NCBI RefSeq assembly: GCF_008364825.1
Contig: NZ_VTTO01000018.1
Coordinates: 58,340-122,339, forward strand
Source: Azospirillum sp. B21
GTDB lineage: Bacteria > Pseudomonadota > Alphaproteobacteria > Azospirillales > Azospirillaceae
Length of the DNA: 64,000 nt
Direction of reading: 5' to 3'
The position numbers and the translations under genes are program-made. Positions 20,194 to 28,639 of this stretch are shown here, piece by piece. Each line of letters starts with the position of its first letter. Position 1 is the first letter of the stretch. The notes under the pieces were generated by a model. That model had not been told where the DNA came from. It worked only from the letters and a program-made list of their open reading frames with translations, and made no database searches.

Positions 20194-21531
20194 TTACGCC
20201 TGGGTAGGCTCCCCTCCGCTGAGCACGGCCATGCGGATCCGGTCCGCCAGACGCTGGAGCGCTTCGTCGCCTCCGGTCAGCCCTTCGAAGGCATAGGGAT
20301 TGAGGAATTGCCGCCCCATGAACAGCCGACGGTCCGTCTCGGTCACCTCGGCCTCGTCGCACGTTTCGGTCCAGAAACGGGCGATGCGCATGAGTTGATG
20401 CTCGACCACTTCCACCGCCTGCTTCCGCGACAGACCAAAGATCGGCGCAGCGTCAAGGCATACGGCAATCCGGCTGTGGTTTTCTTCGCCGGCGATCAGC
20501 ATCGCCTGCGAGGCTTCCCGCCCGCTGCGCGCTTGCGGGCAGATGTCGTAAGCAGGGGTCAGCGTCAGCGCCGTGCCATCCCAGAAAGCGGCGTGGTTGC
20601 GGGCATGGTCGTCGGTGTTGCCGGCGAGGATGTTGAACACGATGCGGCCGAAGAGTTCGCGCCGTGTCGCTCCAGCGTTCGTGAAGCGCTGATTGACGAC
20701 CTCCACGAGCTGGTCATAGGCCGCGTAGCGGGCCAGCATCTCGTCCAACTCAAGGATGGTCAGCGCCGACACCAGGGCTCGCCGTTCCCAGCCCGTGCCG
20801 CTCAGCACGCGGTCGAAGCGCTCGATGAGGAGCACGTCCTTGTGGGCGGCGCGCGCCATGCGCACCGGTGCGACGTCGAGGCCCGCGTGCATCGCCAGCC
20901 GCATGGCCACATATTCGCCCTTCACCATGCTGTAGGTGTCGTTGGAGGCCGAGAATTTGGCGATGAGCTTTTTGGCCCCGTCCTCGACCAGCGCCTTGGG
21001 GCGAGCCCCGCCGATCGACGTGCCGTGATTGAGTGCCTGTTCCAGATCGGGTGTCAGCGTCCGGCCCGCTTCGACGCGCTCGGCGGCCTCGATCAGTTCC
21101 TCAAGGGGAACATTCGCGCCCAGGCGCGGGACGTATTCCGTCGCCGAGGCTTGAAAATCCAGCGCGCCAATCCGGTCCGAGCCCGATTCCATCAGGTAGG
21201 TCAGTTCGTCCAGCGTGACCGTGTCGGCGTCCTTCCCCTTGGCCCCGACCAGCCGATTGATGATCACCCGCCGCCCCCAAGCGTCGGGCGATCCATCACG
21301 GATGCAGCTGGGCATCGTCAACAGCCCCTTGGGCACCTGCTGACCTCGCTCAAGCGGCAGTTCGGGAGCGTAGATCGGGATGGCGTCCCTGCGCCCGAGA
21401 TAGCTTTGACCGTAGGCAAACTGCAGTCGCCCGTCAGCCCCGGTCAATAGGCGCCCGGCCACCACCGGGTCCGTCCGGCCCGGCAGCCAGATCCACACGT
21501 AGGCATCGTTCGGGCGGCGTTTAGAAATCAT
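20194..21531 (-). CDS. hipA: HipA-family serine/threonine kinase toxin
   Basis: About 445 residues from MISKRRPNDAYVW. N-terminal HipA domain (WLPGRTDPVVAGRL, with LPSCIRDGSPDAWGRRVI-type block), then the kinase core: GTSIGGARPKAL, KGEYVAMRLA, LLIERFDR, GNTDDHARNHA containing the catalytic Asp, and PAYDICP with the metal-binding Asp. HipA kinases phosphorylate targets such as glutamyl-tRNA synthetase and arrest growth; the antidote is HipB. The start at 21531 overlaps the hipB stop by 11 bases. It sits close to the replication genes, consistent with plasmid stabilisation. Confidence 0.92.
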   Translation of the reverse strand: MISKRRPNDAYVWIWLPGRTDPVVAGRLLTGADGRLQFAYGQSYLGRRDAIPIYAPELPLERGQQVPKGLLTMPSCIRDGSPDAWGRRVIINRLVGAKGKDADTVTLDELTYLMESGSDRIGALDFQASATEYVPRLGANVPLEELIEAAERVEAGRTLTPDLEQALNHGTSIGGARPKALVEDGAKKLIAKFSASNDTYSMVKGEYVAMRLAMHAGLDVAPVRMARAAHKDVLLIERFDRVLSGTGWERRALVSALTILELDEMLARYAAYDQLVEVVNQRFTNAGATRRELFGRIVFNILAGNTDDHARNHAAFWDGTALTLTPAYDICPQARSGREASQAMLIAGEENHSRIAVCLDAAPIFGLSRKQAVEVVEHQLMRIARFWTETCDEAEVTETDRRLFMGRQFLNPYAFEGLTGGDEALQRLADRIRMAVLSGGEPTQA

Positions 21532-21889
21532 CCACGGGGTCCTCAGATCGCGCAGCCCGTATGCGCTTCGGCTGAGCTGCAAGCTCCAGTTGCGTCCGCT
21601 CCAGAAGATCCGCAACGCCCGTCGTGCCGAACAGCGGCACGCCAACGACGCTGCACACCTCGAGGACGAGCCCGAGCGTCACGCCAGGACTGCCGCGCTC
21701 AATTTTCTGCAGCGTCGCGCGCGACACCCGGGCGCGTTCTGCAGCCTCGACCTCCGACCAACGCTTTTTTCGCCGCGCCAGACGCACCTGCGCGCCCAGA
21801 AGGCGCCCGAGCAGCACGGCGTTGCGCGAGAACGCCCGGGCAGACTCCGTGCTCGGCGAGGCTTGCCTCGGTTGGGTTGACAACGTCAT
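21521..21889 (-). CDS. hipB: HipB-like XRE-family antitoxin
   Basis: 122 residues with a Cro/C1 helix-turn-helix (about 34-95; VSRATLQKIERGSPGVTLGLVLEVCSV, split by conserved Gly). The N-terminal 30 residues are Ser/Pro/Arg-rich. First gene of the hipBA operon: its stop overlaps the start of hipA. Expected to bind HipA and repress the operon through the repeated operators just upstream (21903-21941). Confidence 0.88.
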   Translation of the reverse strand: MTLSTQPRQASPSTESARAFSRNAVLLGRLLGAQVRLARRKKRWSEVEAAERARVSRATLQKIERGSPGVTLGLVLEVCSVVGVPLFGTTGVADLLERTQLELAAQPKRIRAARSEDPVDDF

Positions 21890-21902
21890 TTGTCTGCCAT
21901 CC

Positions 21903-21941
21903 TAGGCATTAGAGCTATAACGCCTACAATAATAGGCATTA
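21903..21941 (-). promoter_or_regulatory. hipBA operator repeats
   Basis: TAGGCATTA at 21903-21911 and TAACGCCTA at 21918-21926 form an inverted pair with one mismatch. A third copy, TAGGCATTA, follows at 21933-21941. They start 13 bases upstream of the hipB start in an AT-richer stretch, so they would cover the operon promoter. A further related AGGCATAAC occurs at 22010-22018. Operator function is inferred from position and symmetry. Confidence 0.65.
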
Positions 21942-22202
21942 TCGCGCCGCTCGTCAATGTCTGGAAATTCAATGAGGCTCTCGTTTGTGCCTGCTTAAGC
22001 AGTCATTGAAGGCATAACGCTTTGTATAGCAGTCATTAGGTGCCAAAGCCTGCGTTGCGAACGGTTCCGTCGAGTGTCAGGCCAAGCCTGAGCTGACGAC
22101 GCCGAGGGTCGCCGGGTGGGCGTCATGAATTACGCGCTGGAGAGCATGTCGCGCAGCGCAGCGAGTCCGTGAATGGCACCGTCAAGTTCGGGCTGGCAGG
22201 GG

Positions 22203-22461
22203 CGCCTGGGTGATCTTCGAGTCGAGCGGAGGCTACGACCGTGTCCTTCGCGAGGCTTTGGAGACGGCGAATGTTCTATTCAGCCGCGTAAACCCACGGC
22301 AGGCCCGTGACTTCGCCCGGGCCATGGGCGACATTGGCAAGACTGACCGGGTGGATGCCCGGATGCTTTCGGAGCTTTGTACTCGCCTCCGCCCGGCAGT
22401 AACGGAGCCGCTGGCGGCGGCGCGGCGCGCCCTCCAAGCGCAGGCGACCCGTCTCCAGCAG
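22203..22461 (+). mobile_element. IS110-family transposase remnant (N-terminal DEDD domain)
   Basis: VIFESSGGYDRVLREALE, SRVNPRQARDFARAMG and KTDRVDARMLSELC are hallmark motifs of the IS110 DEDD domain. The reading frame lacks the true N-terminus, and similarity ends at about 22461 after ATRLQQ, well before the C-terminal Ser-Gly domain. The remaining 170 bases to the end of repA hold nothing I recognise. Confidence 0.8.
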
Positions 22462-22632
22462 ACGGTGGACACAGCGAGTTTGCGTGTTGAGCTGGAGGAA
22501 AGGCTGCCTTCGCCCTCTTCATCGAACCGGCCATGGCCGCCCTCAAGGGCGGAGTTGGGTGACGCGATACGCCGCGATTCAAACCTGATCGCTTGGGAAT
22601 TCCGGCGGGCCGGGAACACTGTCCGTCCCGCC

Positions 22633-23931
22633 CTACTTGACAACGTCCAGCAGAGGCATCTGCCCATCGCCGGCACTCGGCAGCGCCGCCCGACGGCGCC
22701 GACGGCTCTGGCTGGCCGTTTCGGGAGTAACGGGCACGAACCGCTTGGGGCGCCCGGCCTCGTCGAGATCCTCGTTGTTGACCACCAGGGAGAGTTCCCG
22801 CTCGTTGACGACGCGCTCCGCCACCGCCCGCCGGATCTGGTCGAGGAAGGATTGGGAGGGAGAGAGGGTATACTCGACGTCGACGTATTTCCGTCCTTCC
22901 TTGATCTCCTCGATCTCGATGCGGTCGAGTGCCCCGATCTGGACATCAGCAAGCGCTTTCACGACATCGTGAATCCGCAGCCGCATGTCGCGGAACCGCG
23001 ACCACTCCGACATGCCCGAGTCACGGATGATGTCGCGGGCGGTGATGTGCACGACCGACTGCGAGGGATCCTGCCTCAGCGTTTCGGCGATGCGCTTGAA
23101 GAGCCAGCGCGAGAACGGGTTGCGGATCTTCATCAACGCTTCGTAGGAGATCGAATGCCAGTCGACCCGGCGGATCGCCTCGCGAAGCATCATGTTGAAC
23201 TGCACGAAGGTCTCGGCATCGCCGCTCTCGTCATCGAGGATCGAGGCGTCATCGGCATCGTCCACCTCGCTGGGACGCTGACGCAGCCCGAGACCGGCGA
23301 AGATGCCGGAGTCCATCATGACCTTGCGGCGGCCCCGGCGCTCGATCTGGATCGTACAGCGCCGCATCACCATCAGCGCTTCCTTGATTTCCGGAATGCT
23401 CAGGGTATGGCGGACGGAGCGCAGTTCCTGCCAGACCTCGTACAGCGAGAAGCGCAGGATCGCCTCGCCGTTGTCCACCGACAGACGCGACGGATCCGAG
23501 GCCAGCTTGCGGATCACATCCTCGATGATCTGTTCGCGCTCGCCCGGATAGGCGTCGATTTCCTCCACCACATGAGTTCCATCGGCGTCGCGGACGAAAC
23601 GGCCGTCCTTGCCCTTCACCCGGCGCTGAATGCGGGCGGGCACCACCGTGAGATGGTAGATCTGATCGGCAAAGGAGAATTGGCGGTGGATCATCGGAAG
23701 CCGGTCGTCCTGAACGGCGGCATCCTTCGGTTCCAGGCCGTGCGCAGACTGTCCGTTGGCCTTCGATTCCGGGCTGTCGAAAACATACTTTGGAGCCAGA
23801 TCGTACAGGGAGACCATGTTGACGTTGTGCCGCCGGCCAGTGGCGGCGTCGATGTGTTCGAACAACGTGCCTTGCAGGGTCTGCCCCTGCGTCTCCGTAC
23901 GGCGCTGCCTGACGACGATCTGCCCCGACAT
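22633..23931 (-). CDS. repA: RepA-type plasmid/chromid replication initiator
   Basis: 432 residues from MSGQIVVRQRR (start at 23931, AGAGG nine bases upstream). It contains a winged-helix initiator-like central region (SISYEALMKIRNPFSRWLFK, then VVHITARDIIRDSGMSEWSR) and a basic C-terminal tail (SRRRRRAAL). It matches the large iteron-type replication initiators common on Azospirillum replicons. The iteron field begins 80 bases upstream of the start, as expected for an initiator that binds and represses its own promoter. The frame stays open another 60 codons upstream, but those codons have no family character and run into the iterons. Confidence 0.75.
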   Translation of the reverse strand: MSGQIVVRQRRTETQGQTLQGTLFEHIDAATGRRHNVNMVSLYDLAPKYVFDSPESKANGQSAHGLEPKDAAVQDDRLPMIHRQFSFADQIYHLTVVPARIQRRVKGKDGRFVRDADGTHVVEEIDAYPGEREQIIEDVIRKLASDPSRLSVDNGEAILRFSLYEVWQELRSVRHTLSIPEIKEALMVMRRCTIQIERRGRRKVMMDSGIFAGLGLRQRPSEVDDADDASILDDESGDAETFVQFNMMLREAIRRVDWHSISYEALMKIRNPFSRWLFKRIAETLRQDPSQSVVHITARDIIRDSGMSEWSRFRDMRLRIHDVVKALADVQIGALDRIEIEEIKEGRKYVDVEYTLSPSQSFLDQIRRAVAERVVNERELSLVVNNEDLDEAGRPKRFVPVTPETASQSRRRRRAALPSAGDGQMPLLDVVK

Positions 23932-24010
23932 CTGGTGCCTCTCCGCAATCCCGAACACCGAGCCTATGCCGCCAGCCCTCTCCGGCGCAACGGCCTCGCA
24001 TACGCCGCCG

Positions 24011-24091
24011 CAGGTGACAGGCGCGGCGTCGGTAGGTGGCAGGCGCGGTTCCGGTAGGCAGCGGACGCGCAAGCGGTAGGTCACAGGCGCA
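24011..24091 (+). repeat. Iteron array A, four direct copies at exact 22-base spacing
   Basis: Copies start at 24011, 24033, 24055 and 24077, each 15 bases, on a strict 22-base period (two helical turns), so all present the same DNA face. The third copy (TAGGCAGCGGACGCG) is the most diverged. The array lies 80-160 bases upstream of the repA start and probably serves repA autoregulation as well as initiation. Confidence 0.8.
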
Positions 24092-24469
24092 TTTGGCGGA
24101 TCGCCGGCCGACACGGAGCCGAATCGGACCGGTCCCCTCCCGCAGGACAGCCGATTGCCTCAGCGGCGGCGACACGCCCGGGCATCGGCAGGGGGCCTCC
24201 CCGCTTCACATCCCGACACCGCCACCCGGCGTCGGAACGCGCCTGTAACCTGCCGGTTTGCCGCAGACCGCGCTTTCCCCAAAAGGTGGACGGAACGAAG
24301 CGCGCCTGCGACCTGCATAAGCCGCGGAGATCCGAACGCGCCTGTGTCCTACAGCATGGGGCCGGAACCGCGCCTGATCCCTACAGGAGGCAGCGTCTCT
24401 GCCGTCGTCGGTGGAGTTCCCATAGGTCACAGACGCGCTTCGGGCCATTCCCCGAGTCGCGGCGCCGGC

Positions 24470-24589
24470 CGCGTCTGCCACCTCCATCTCCGCGTCTGCC
24501 ACCTGCATGATCCGCGCCTGCGGCCTTTGCAAGTGCGCCTGTGACCTGCCCCGAGCGCGCCTGCCGCCTGTCGGTAGGAGACAGGCGCG
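24470..24589 (-). repeat. Iteron array B, five reverse copies at 21-22 base spacing plus one inverted copy
   Basis: Reverse-strand copies start at 24470, 24491, 24513, 24534 and 24556. A forward copy at 24575-24589 closes the array, making a CGCGCCTG...CAGGCGCG inverted pair around 24556-24589. Orientation is opposite to array A; the irregular copies at 24238-24437 lie between. It is directly upstream of the plus-strand gene at 24674. Confidence 0.78.
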
Positions 24590-24673
24590 CTTTGGCGACT
24601 CCGGCTCAACCGGGGAATCCTGCCAGCAAGACCGCCGGCCCACGCCGGTTCCATGATTTCGCGGGAGCACCGG

Positions 24674-25462
24674 ATGACCACCACGACCGACACCAACAGC
24701 CGCTGGGGCAAAATCCCCGCTTGGTGGCTCGATCATCCCGATCTTGACGCCGACGGTTTCGCCGTCCTGGCGGCACTGGCCACCTTCGCCGACGAAACCG
24801 GGGTTTGCTGGCCGTCGCAATCCACACTGGCCGCGAAACTCAAGCGTTCGCGCCCCACCGTCAATCGCATCCTGCAGCGCCTTGACGACATCGGTCTGGT
24901 CGGCATCGAGCACCGCCGCGGCCGCGACGGCGCACGGCTATCCTGCCGGTACCGACTGCGCCTCGACCGGGACGAGGAGACCGTCGCCGGGACGGCTGTC
25001 TGCCCTGTTCGGGAAGACGACAGGGATGACTCGGACACGGACGCCCCCTGTCCGGCACCGAGTCAGGAACAGCTCCAATCCGAACAGATTCTGGACTCGC
25101 ACGCTCCGGGCGTGCGCGAGCCAGTCCGTGATGTGCCTGCCGATTGGATGCCGACCGCTGACGACCTGGCCTGGGCCGGAAGCCGCTTTGGCACGGTCGA
25201 TCTCGGTCGCCATGTCGAGGGTTTCGTGCTGCGCTGCCAGGCGCACGGTTACCGCTACCGCGACATTTCCGCCGCGTGGCGGGCGTGGCTGGCTCAGGAT
25301 GCGGCGGCCGGCAAGGCGCCGTCACGGAACGCTGCCATCTTCGCCGACCCAGCCGGTGCCGCCGCCGGCCACAGCCGCCGAAGTGCTGGCGAACAACGCG
25401 CCGATGCCTGGATGTCCGTGGCCGCCCGGTTGAAAGCCACGCAGTCCAACGCGCGCTCCTGA
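24674..25462 (+). CDS. Helix-turn-helix replication-accessory protein with DnaT-like C-terminal domain
   Basis: 262 residues. The N-terminal winged helix (about 10-90) includes GVCWPSQSTLAAKLKRSRPT, the wHTH_36 type found in plasmid and phage replication proteins. An acidic, Gln-rich linker follows. The C-terminal segment DWMPTADDLAWAGSRFG and YRYRDISAAWRAWL resembles the DnaT-like single-strand-binding domain. ATG 24674 is preferred (GGGAG seven bases upstream); ATG 24653 is possible. It faces repA across the iterons. A role in helicase loading or origin control is inferred. Confidence 0.6.
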   Translation: MTTTTDTNSRWGKIPAWWLDHPDLDADGFAVLAALATFADETGVCWPSQSTLAAKLKRSRPTVNRILQRLDDIGLVGIEHRRGRDGARLSCRYRLRLDRDEETVAGTAVCPVREDDRDDSDTDAPCPAPSQEQLQSEQILDSHAPGVREPVRDVPADWMPTADDLAWAGSRFGTVDLGRHVEGFVLRCQAHGYRYRDISAAWRAWLAQDAAAGKAPSRNAAIFADPAGAAAGHSRRSAGEQRADAWMSVAARLKATQSNARS

Positions 25463-25472
25463 GGAGGGTTCG

Positions 25473-26072
25473 ATGTCCGCTGCCGTCATGCCCCTGCCGG
25501 ACCGTTTGCCGCTGCCCTTCGATCCCGCGATGGCGCCGGCTGAACGGTCCGGACTCCTCGTCGCCGCCTTTCCGGACACGGTGCGGCAGGTCCTGGCCGC
25601 CGGTCGTCTGGAGCAGCAGCCGCGTTTCGGCGAGAACGGCTTCGAGGGGCTTCAGGAAATCTGGTCGCCGCCGCCGACCGTTTCGGCCCGTCAGGCCGCC
25701 ATGGCGCAGCGGGTGCTGTACGAACTGGACACCACCGTTCTGGCGCCGGCCGACCCCGAGCATGTGCTCGGCCGCGTGTTGGCGCTGCTGTCCCATTTCG
25801 CCGCCAAGGGGTTGACGCCAGAGGTTGAGCAGATGGTGGCGATGGACTGGGTGGAGGACCTCGGCGAGTTCCCGGCTTGGGCCATCGACACCGCCGCGCG
25901 CAATTGGCGCCGGACGCGGAAGTGGCGGCCGAGCATCGCCGAGATGCGGGCTCTGTGCGAGGAGGCCTGCGCCGCCGAACGCGCCGTGGCGCAGCGGCTT
26001 CGGCAGATCGCCCGCGCGGTCGCGGGCACCAGCCCAGGGACGGGACTGTCAGCGGTGCGCCGGTTTCCATAG
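25473..26072 (+). CDS. Uncharacterised protein, possible helicase-loader-like replication protein
   Basis: 199 residues, 10 bases after the DnaT-like gene with GAGGAGGG as a strong ribosome-binding site, so clearly co-transcribed. It is mostly helical. Its C-terminal half (FPAWAIDTAARNWRRTRKWRPSIAEMRALCE, read in pieces) resembles the alpha-helical segment of phage-type helicase loaders, which pair with DnaT/winged-helix partners. I cannot assign a family with certainty. No membrane segment, no nucleotide-binding motif. Confidence 0.45.
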   Translation: MSAAVMPLPDRLPLPFDPAMAPAERSGLLVAAFPDTVRQVLAAGRLEQQPRFGENGFEGLQEIWSPPPTVSARQAAMAQRVLYELDTTVLAPADPEHVLGRVLALLSHFAAKGLTPEVEQMVAMDWVEDLGEFPAWAIDTAARNWRRTRKWRPSIAEMRALCEEACAAERAVAQRLRQIARAVAGTSPGTGLSAVRRFP

Positions 26073-26128
26073 CCAGGCCGCACCAGCTGCGGTGCGCGGC
26101 CAGAATGCGCCACCCCGGGACCGGGTCG

Positions 26129-26240
26129 GCTGTTGATGCAAACCGGGTGCTGTCTGTCTGAAATGCCATCAACAGAACTTGTTCCACATACGCAACAAGA
26201 TTGAAAACTGGGCAGTTCGAGGGTTGATGGCTGTTGATGC
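26129..26240. promoter_or_regulatory. Repeated GTTGATG motifs upstream of parA
   Basis: GCTGTTGATGCA at 26129-26140, its inverse GCCATCAACAG at 26165-26175, then GTTGATGG at 26223-26230 and CTGTTGATGC at 26231-26240. An additional inverted repeat, CTTGTT...AACAAG, lies at about 26178-26199. The cluster precedes parA by 80-190 bases. ParA proteins with an N-terminal HTH usually bind such repeats to repress parAB, so these are candidate operators. Confidence 0.5.
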
Positions 26241-26322
26241 ACCAGGGCTGGCATCGGCGAGACTTGACGGCATGATCGGCGGCCCCCTATGAGGAAGGGA
26301 TGTCGATTGTCGGAGGGGGATC

Positions 26323-27351
26323 ATGCGCGGCGAGGGTATGAAGGCATTCCGGGAGCGGCGCGAACTGACACAGCCCGATTTTGCGCTGTGGCTGAACGAA
26401 CGCCTGCAGCGTCGTTACGACCGTTCCAAGATCAGCCGCTGGGAAAGCAACAGCGAAAAGATCCCCGAGCAGGTGGCGCGCTTCCTCCTTCAGGAGTTGG
26501 CTGGCCCGGAGGTGGACCACGGGCCGGCGCTGACCCTTGTCTTTGCCAACCGGAAGGGAGGCGTCGGAAAAACGGTGTCGAGCGTCAACGTCGCGGCCGG
26601 ACTGGCGCAGCGCGGCTGTTCGGTCCTGTTCGTCGACTCCGACCCGCAAGCAAACGCCACGATGCATTTCGGCCTCAACCCCATCCACCAGGACAAGATC
26701 AACCAGACGCTCTATACGCCGTTGCGCGCGGCGATGCTGGACTCGCCGGGCGCGGCCACTTTGGCCGAATGCACGGTGCAAACCGGCGAGGGCAGCCTTC
26801 ACGTCGTTCCGTCTGGCATGCGGCTTGGCGACGCCGAAACCGAGTTGCTCGGCAAGCCGGGCAGCGACTTCACGTTGCGCGAGATCCTGACGGATGCGCG
26901 ACGGACATACGACTTCATCGTCATCGACACCCCGCCCCATTTCGGCGCCCTCACCATCAACGCGCTCACCGCTGGCGACGGCATCATCGTCCCGTGCCAG
27001 ACGGAAGCCTTTTCGGTGACCGGCGTGGAGTTCCTGCTGAAGAACATCGATGCCATCCAGCGGCGCTCCAATCCGCGCCTGTCGGTCATCGGGCTGCTGC
27101 CGACGATGTACGATCACCGGCTCGTCCAGGACCGCGCCTCACTCGAGGACATGCACCGTATCTTTGGCAAGATGCTGCGGATCTTCCCGCCCATGCCTCG
27201 GGCGACCGTCTACGCTCAGGCCGCCGCCGCGGGGCGCACCGTGGCCGAAGCCCTGCCGGACGCGCCGGGCATGGCGGTCTACGAGGAGGTGGTGGCCGCA
27301 GTCGTGGAAAAGCGCAACCAGATGACGGAGGCCGCAAATGTCGTCGCGTAA
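26323..27351 (+). CDS. parA: ParA-family partition ATPase with N-terminal DNA-binding domain
   Basis: 342 residues. Residues about 5-60 form an XRE-like helix-turn-helix (TQPDFALWLNERL, RYDRSKISRWESNSE). The deviant Walker A KGGVGKT is at about 78-84, A' motif LFVDSDPQANAT, Walker B FIVIDTPPHFG. This is the large (type Ia-like) architecture in which ParA also represses its operon. In-frame alternative start MKAFRERR at 26338. It overlaps parB by 14 bases. It segregates the replicon together with ParB and the downstream palindromes. Confidence 0.92.
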   Translation: MRGEGMKAFRERRELTQPDFALWLNERLQRRYDRSKISRWESNSEKIPEQVARFLLQELAGPEVDHGPALTLVFANRKGGVGKTVSSVNVAAGLAQRGCSVLFVDSDPQANATMHFGLNPIHQDKINQTLYTPLRAAMLDSPGAATLAECTVQTGEGSLHVVPSGMRLGDAETELLGKPGSDFTLREILTDARRTYDFIVIDTPPHFGALTINALTAGDGIIVPCQTEAFSVTGVEFLLKNIDAIQRRSNPRLSVIGLLPTMYDHRLVQDRASLEDMHRIFGKMLRIFPPMPRATVYAQAAAAGRTVAEALPDAPGMAVYEEVVAAVVEKRNQMTEAANVVA

Positions 27352-28252
27352 GTTCGGCCGGCAGGGGGTGACGGCGGTGCTCGCCTCCGCCGAAGAAGAC
27401 CGTGTGGCGCAAACCTTCGGCCTCGACAGCCCGGCCGGCCGGCGCGTGGTCGAGGTGCCTCTCGGGCGCATCGTTCCCAATCCGAGTCAGCCGCGGCGGC
27501 ATTTCGACGCCGAGGATCTTGAAGGCTTGGCCAGTTCCATGCGCGAAAAGGGGCTGGTCCAGCCGATCGGCATCAAGCCGCTTGACGACGGCCGCTTCCA
27601 GCTGGTCTACGGCGAACGGCGTCTGCGTGCCGCCAAGATCATCGGGCTGGACAAGATCGTGGCGGTCACCGTCAGCGGTGACGACGACGAGCTCGCTCTC
27701 CTGGAAAACGTCCAGCGCAGCGACCTCGACCCGTTCGAGGAGGCCGATGCCATCGAGCGCCTGCGGCGGAAGTTCGACTACTCCTATGCCGTCCTCGGCC
27801 GAATTCTCGGCAAGAGCAAGTCGGAGATTTCGCGGGCTCTCCTGCTGCTGAAGCTGCCGCGGGCGGTGCGGGACGAGTACCATCTGCACAAGCCGACAAA
27901 GAAGCAATTGTGGGCCATCGCCGAGATCGAAGACGTCGATGCGCAGATCAGGACGTGGAACGCCGTCAAGTCCGCCAATGGCGGTCCGGCCTTGCCTCCG
28001 CTCCCCACTACGGCCACCGGCGATGCGGGAAGCGATCACGACTCCGCCACCCCGGCCGGAGCTCGGGCGGAGAGCCCGGATGTCGCGCTCAGCGCCCTGC
28101 CGAAACGGCTCGCCCGGCGCATTCAGCAGGCGCGCGAGGTTCTGAGTGCCCTGCGCGTCGAACCGAGGCCGCTGTGGGACAGCGACCTTGAGCTGCTCAC
28201 ACGAATGCGGGACGATCTCAACGCGGTGATCGACGGTGCCACCAGGGGGTAG
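27338..28252 (+). CDS. parB: ParB-family centromere-binding protein
   Basis: 304 residues. The N-terminal ParB/Srx domain has RIVPNPSQPRRHF and the CTP-site motif GERRLRAAK (about 93-101), with ENVQRSDLDPFEEA next. The HTH follows (YAVLGRILGKSKSEISRALLLL, in two pieces) and a C-terminal dimerisation region. The start overlaps parA by 14 bases, implying coupled translation. The stop codon touches a 19-base palindrome that is the likely binding site. Confidence 0.93.
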   Translation: MSSRKFGRQGVTAVLASAEEDRVAQTFGLDSPAGRRVVEVPLGRIVPNPSQPRRHFDAEDLEGLASSMREKGLVQPIGIKPLDDGRFQLVYGERRLRAAKIIGLDKIVAVTVSGDDDELALLENVQRSDLDPFEEADAIERLRRKFDYSYAVLGRILGKSKSEISRALLLLKLPRAVRDEYHLHKPTKKQLWAIAEIEDVDAQIRTWNAVKSANGGPALPPLPTTATGDAGSDHDSATPAGARAESPDVALSALPKRLARRIQQAREVLSALRVEPRPLWDSDLELLTRMRDDLNAVIDGATRG

Positions 28253-28307
28253 CGTTCCACAGTGGAACGCTGTTCCCATCTGGATATAGCGTTCCACTGT
28301 GGAACGA
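28252..28307. promoter_or_regulatory. Two parS-like palindromes after parB
   Basis: GCGTTCCACAGTGGAACGC at 28252-28270 is a perfect 9+1+9 palindrome. GCGTTCCACTGTGGAACGA at 28289-28307 is the same apart from the central base and the last base. Centres are 37 bases apart. They differ from chromosomal parS (TGTTTCACGTGAAACA) though they share the TTCCAC/GTGGAA style, as expected for a replicon-specific ParB. Confidence 0.75.
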
Positions 28308-28433
28308 CGGCGACGCCTGTCCTGACGCGCGGAAGCAAAGTCGGATTGGCCGGCACCTCCAACCCATCGGCGACCGGCCAACTGGCTCCCTCTCCAACCG
28401 AACGATGGGATGCACCTCATCCGCTGAGGTTTG

Positions 28434-28619
28434 GCTGATCCGGGAGAGCATCAGCACCACGATGTACTTGTCCGGCGGCCGCGCGGGCGTATAGCCTACG
28501 GCGCCGGCGTCGGGGAGATCGAGCTGCACACCGGTGAGCCACTCGCGGAAGAACCAGGCGCGCCGGGCGAAGGTCCCGTTCGGCTCGTAGCGGAGGGCGA
28601 ACTTCAGGTTCGTCTCCGA
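28434..28619 (-). pseudogene. Fic-family protein remnant (N-terminal region)
   Basis: The minus frame encodes LKFALRYEPNGTFARRAWFF, REWLTGVQLDLPD and PDKYIV. This matches the segment before the catalytic core in a group of Fic proteins (ARRAWFLYEWLTG...LDLPD). No HPFxxGNGR catalytic motif exists nearby, and both ends run into unrelated DNA (parS region and an IS701 remnant). It is a fragment, not a working AMP-transferase. Confidence 0.55.
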
Positions 28620-28639
28620 CGTGTCGCCGCTGGCCGAAG

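Larger units (their letters stand above)
24011..24589. other. Replication origin with 15 iterons
   Basis: Fifteen copies of a 15-base unit, consensus TAGGTNNCAGGCGCG (reverse CGCGCCTGNNACCTA/G). Forward copies start at 24011, 24033, 24055, 24077, 24423 and 24575. Reverse copies start at 24238, 24301, 24337, 24369, 24470, 24491, 24513, 24534 and 24556. The field fills the gap between divergent repA and a helix-turn-helix gene. No AT-rich unwinding tract or clear DnaA box is obvious inside it. Origin function is inferred from iterons beside an initiator gene. Confidence 0.8.

Noticed and set aside
19948..21450. Plus-strand frame of 500 codons opposite hipA
   Set aside because: The first codons belong to a transposase fossil; the remainder mirrors hipA, whose kinase motifs are clear on the minus strand.
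22210..24057. Plus-strand frame of 615 codons across the end of the IS110 remnant and antisense to repA
   Set aside because: Only its first 85 codons are IS110 transposase; the rest is the complement of repA with no family character.
24011..24589. Possible CRISPR array
   Set aside because: Units are only 15 bases, occur in both orientations and are spaced 21-22 bases, so spacers would be 6-7 bases. The adjacent initiator gene marks them as iterons.
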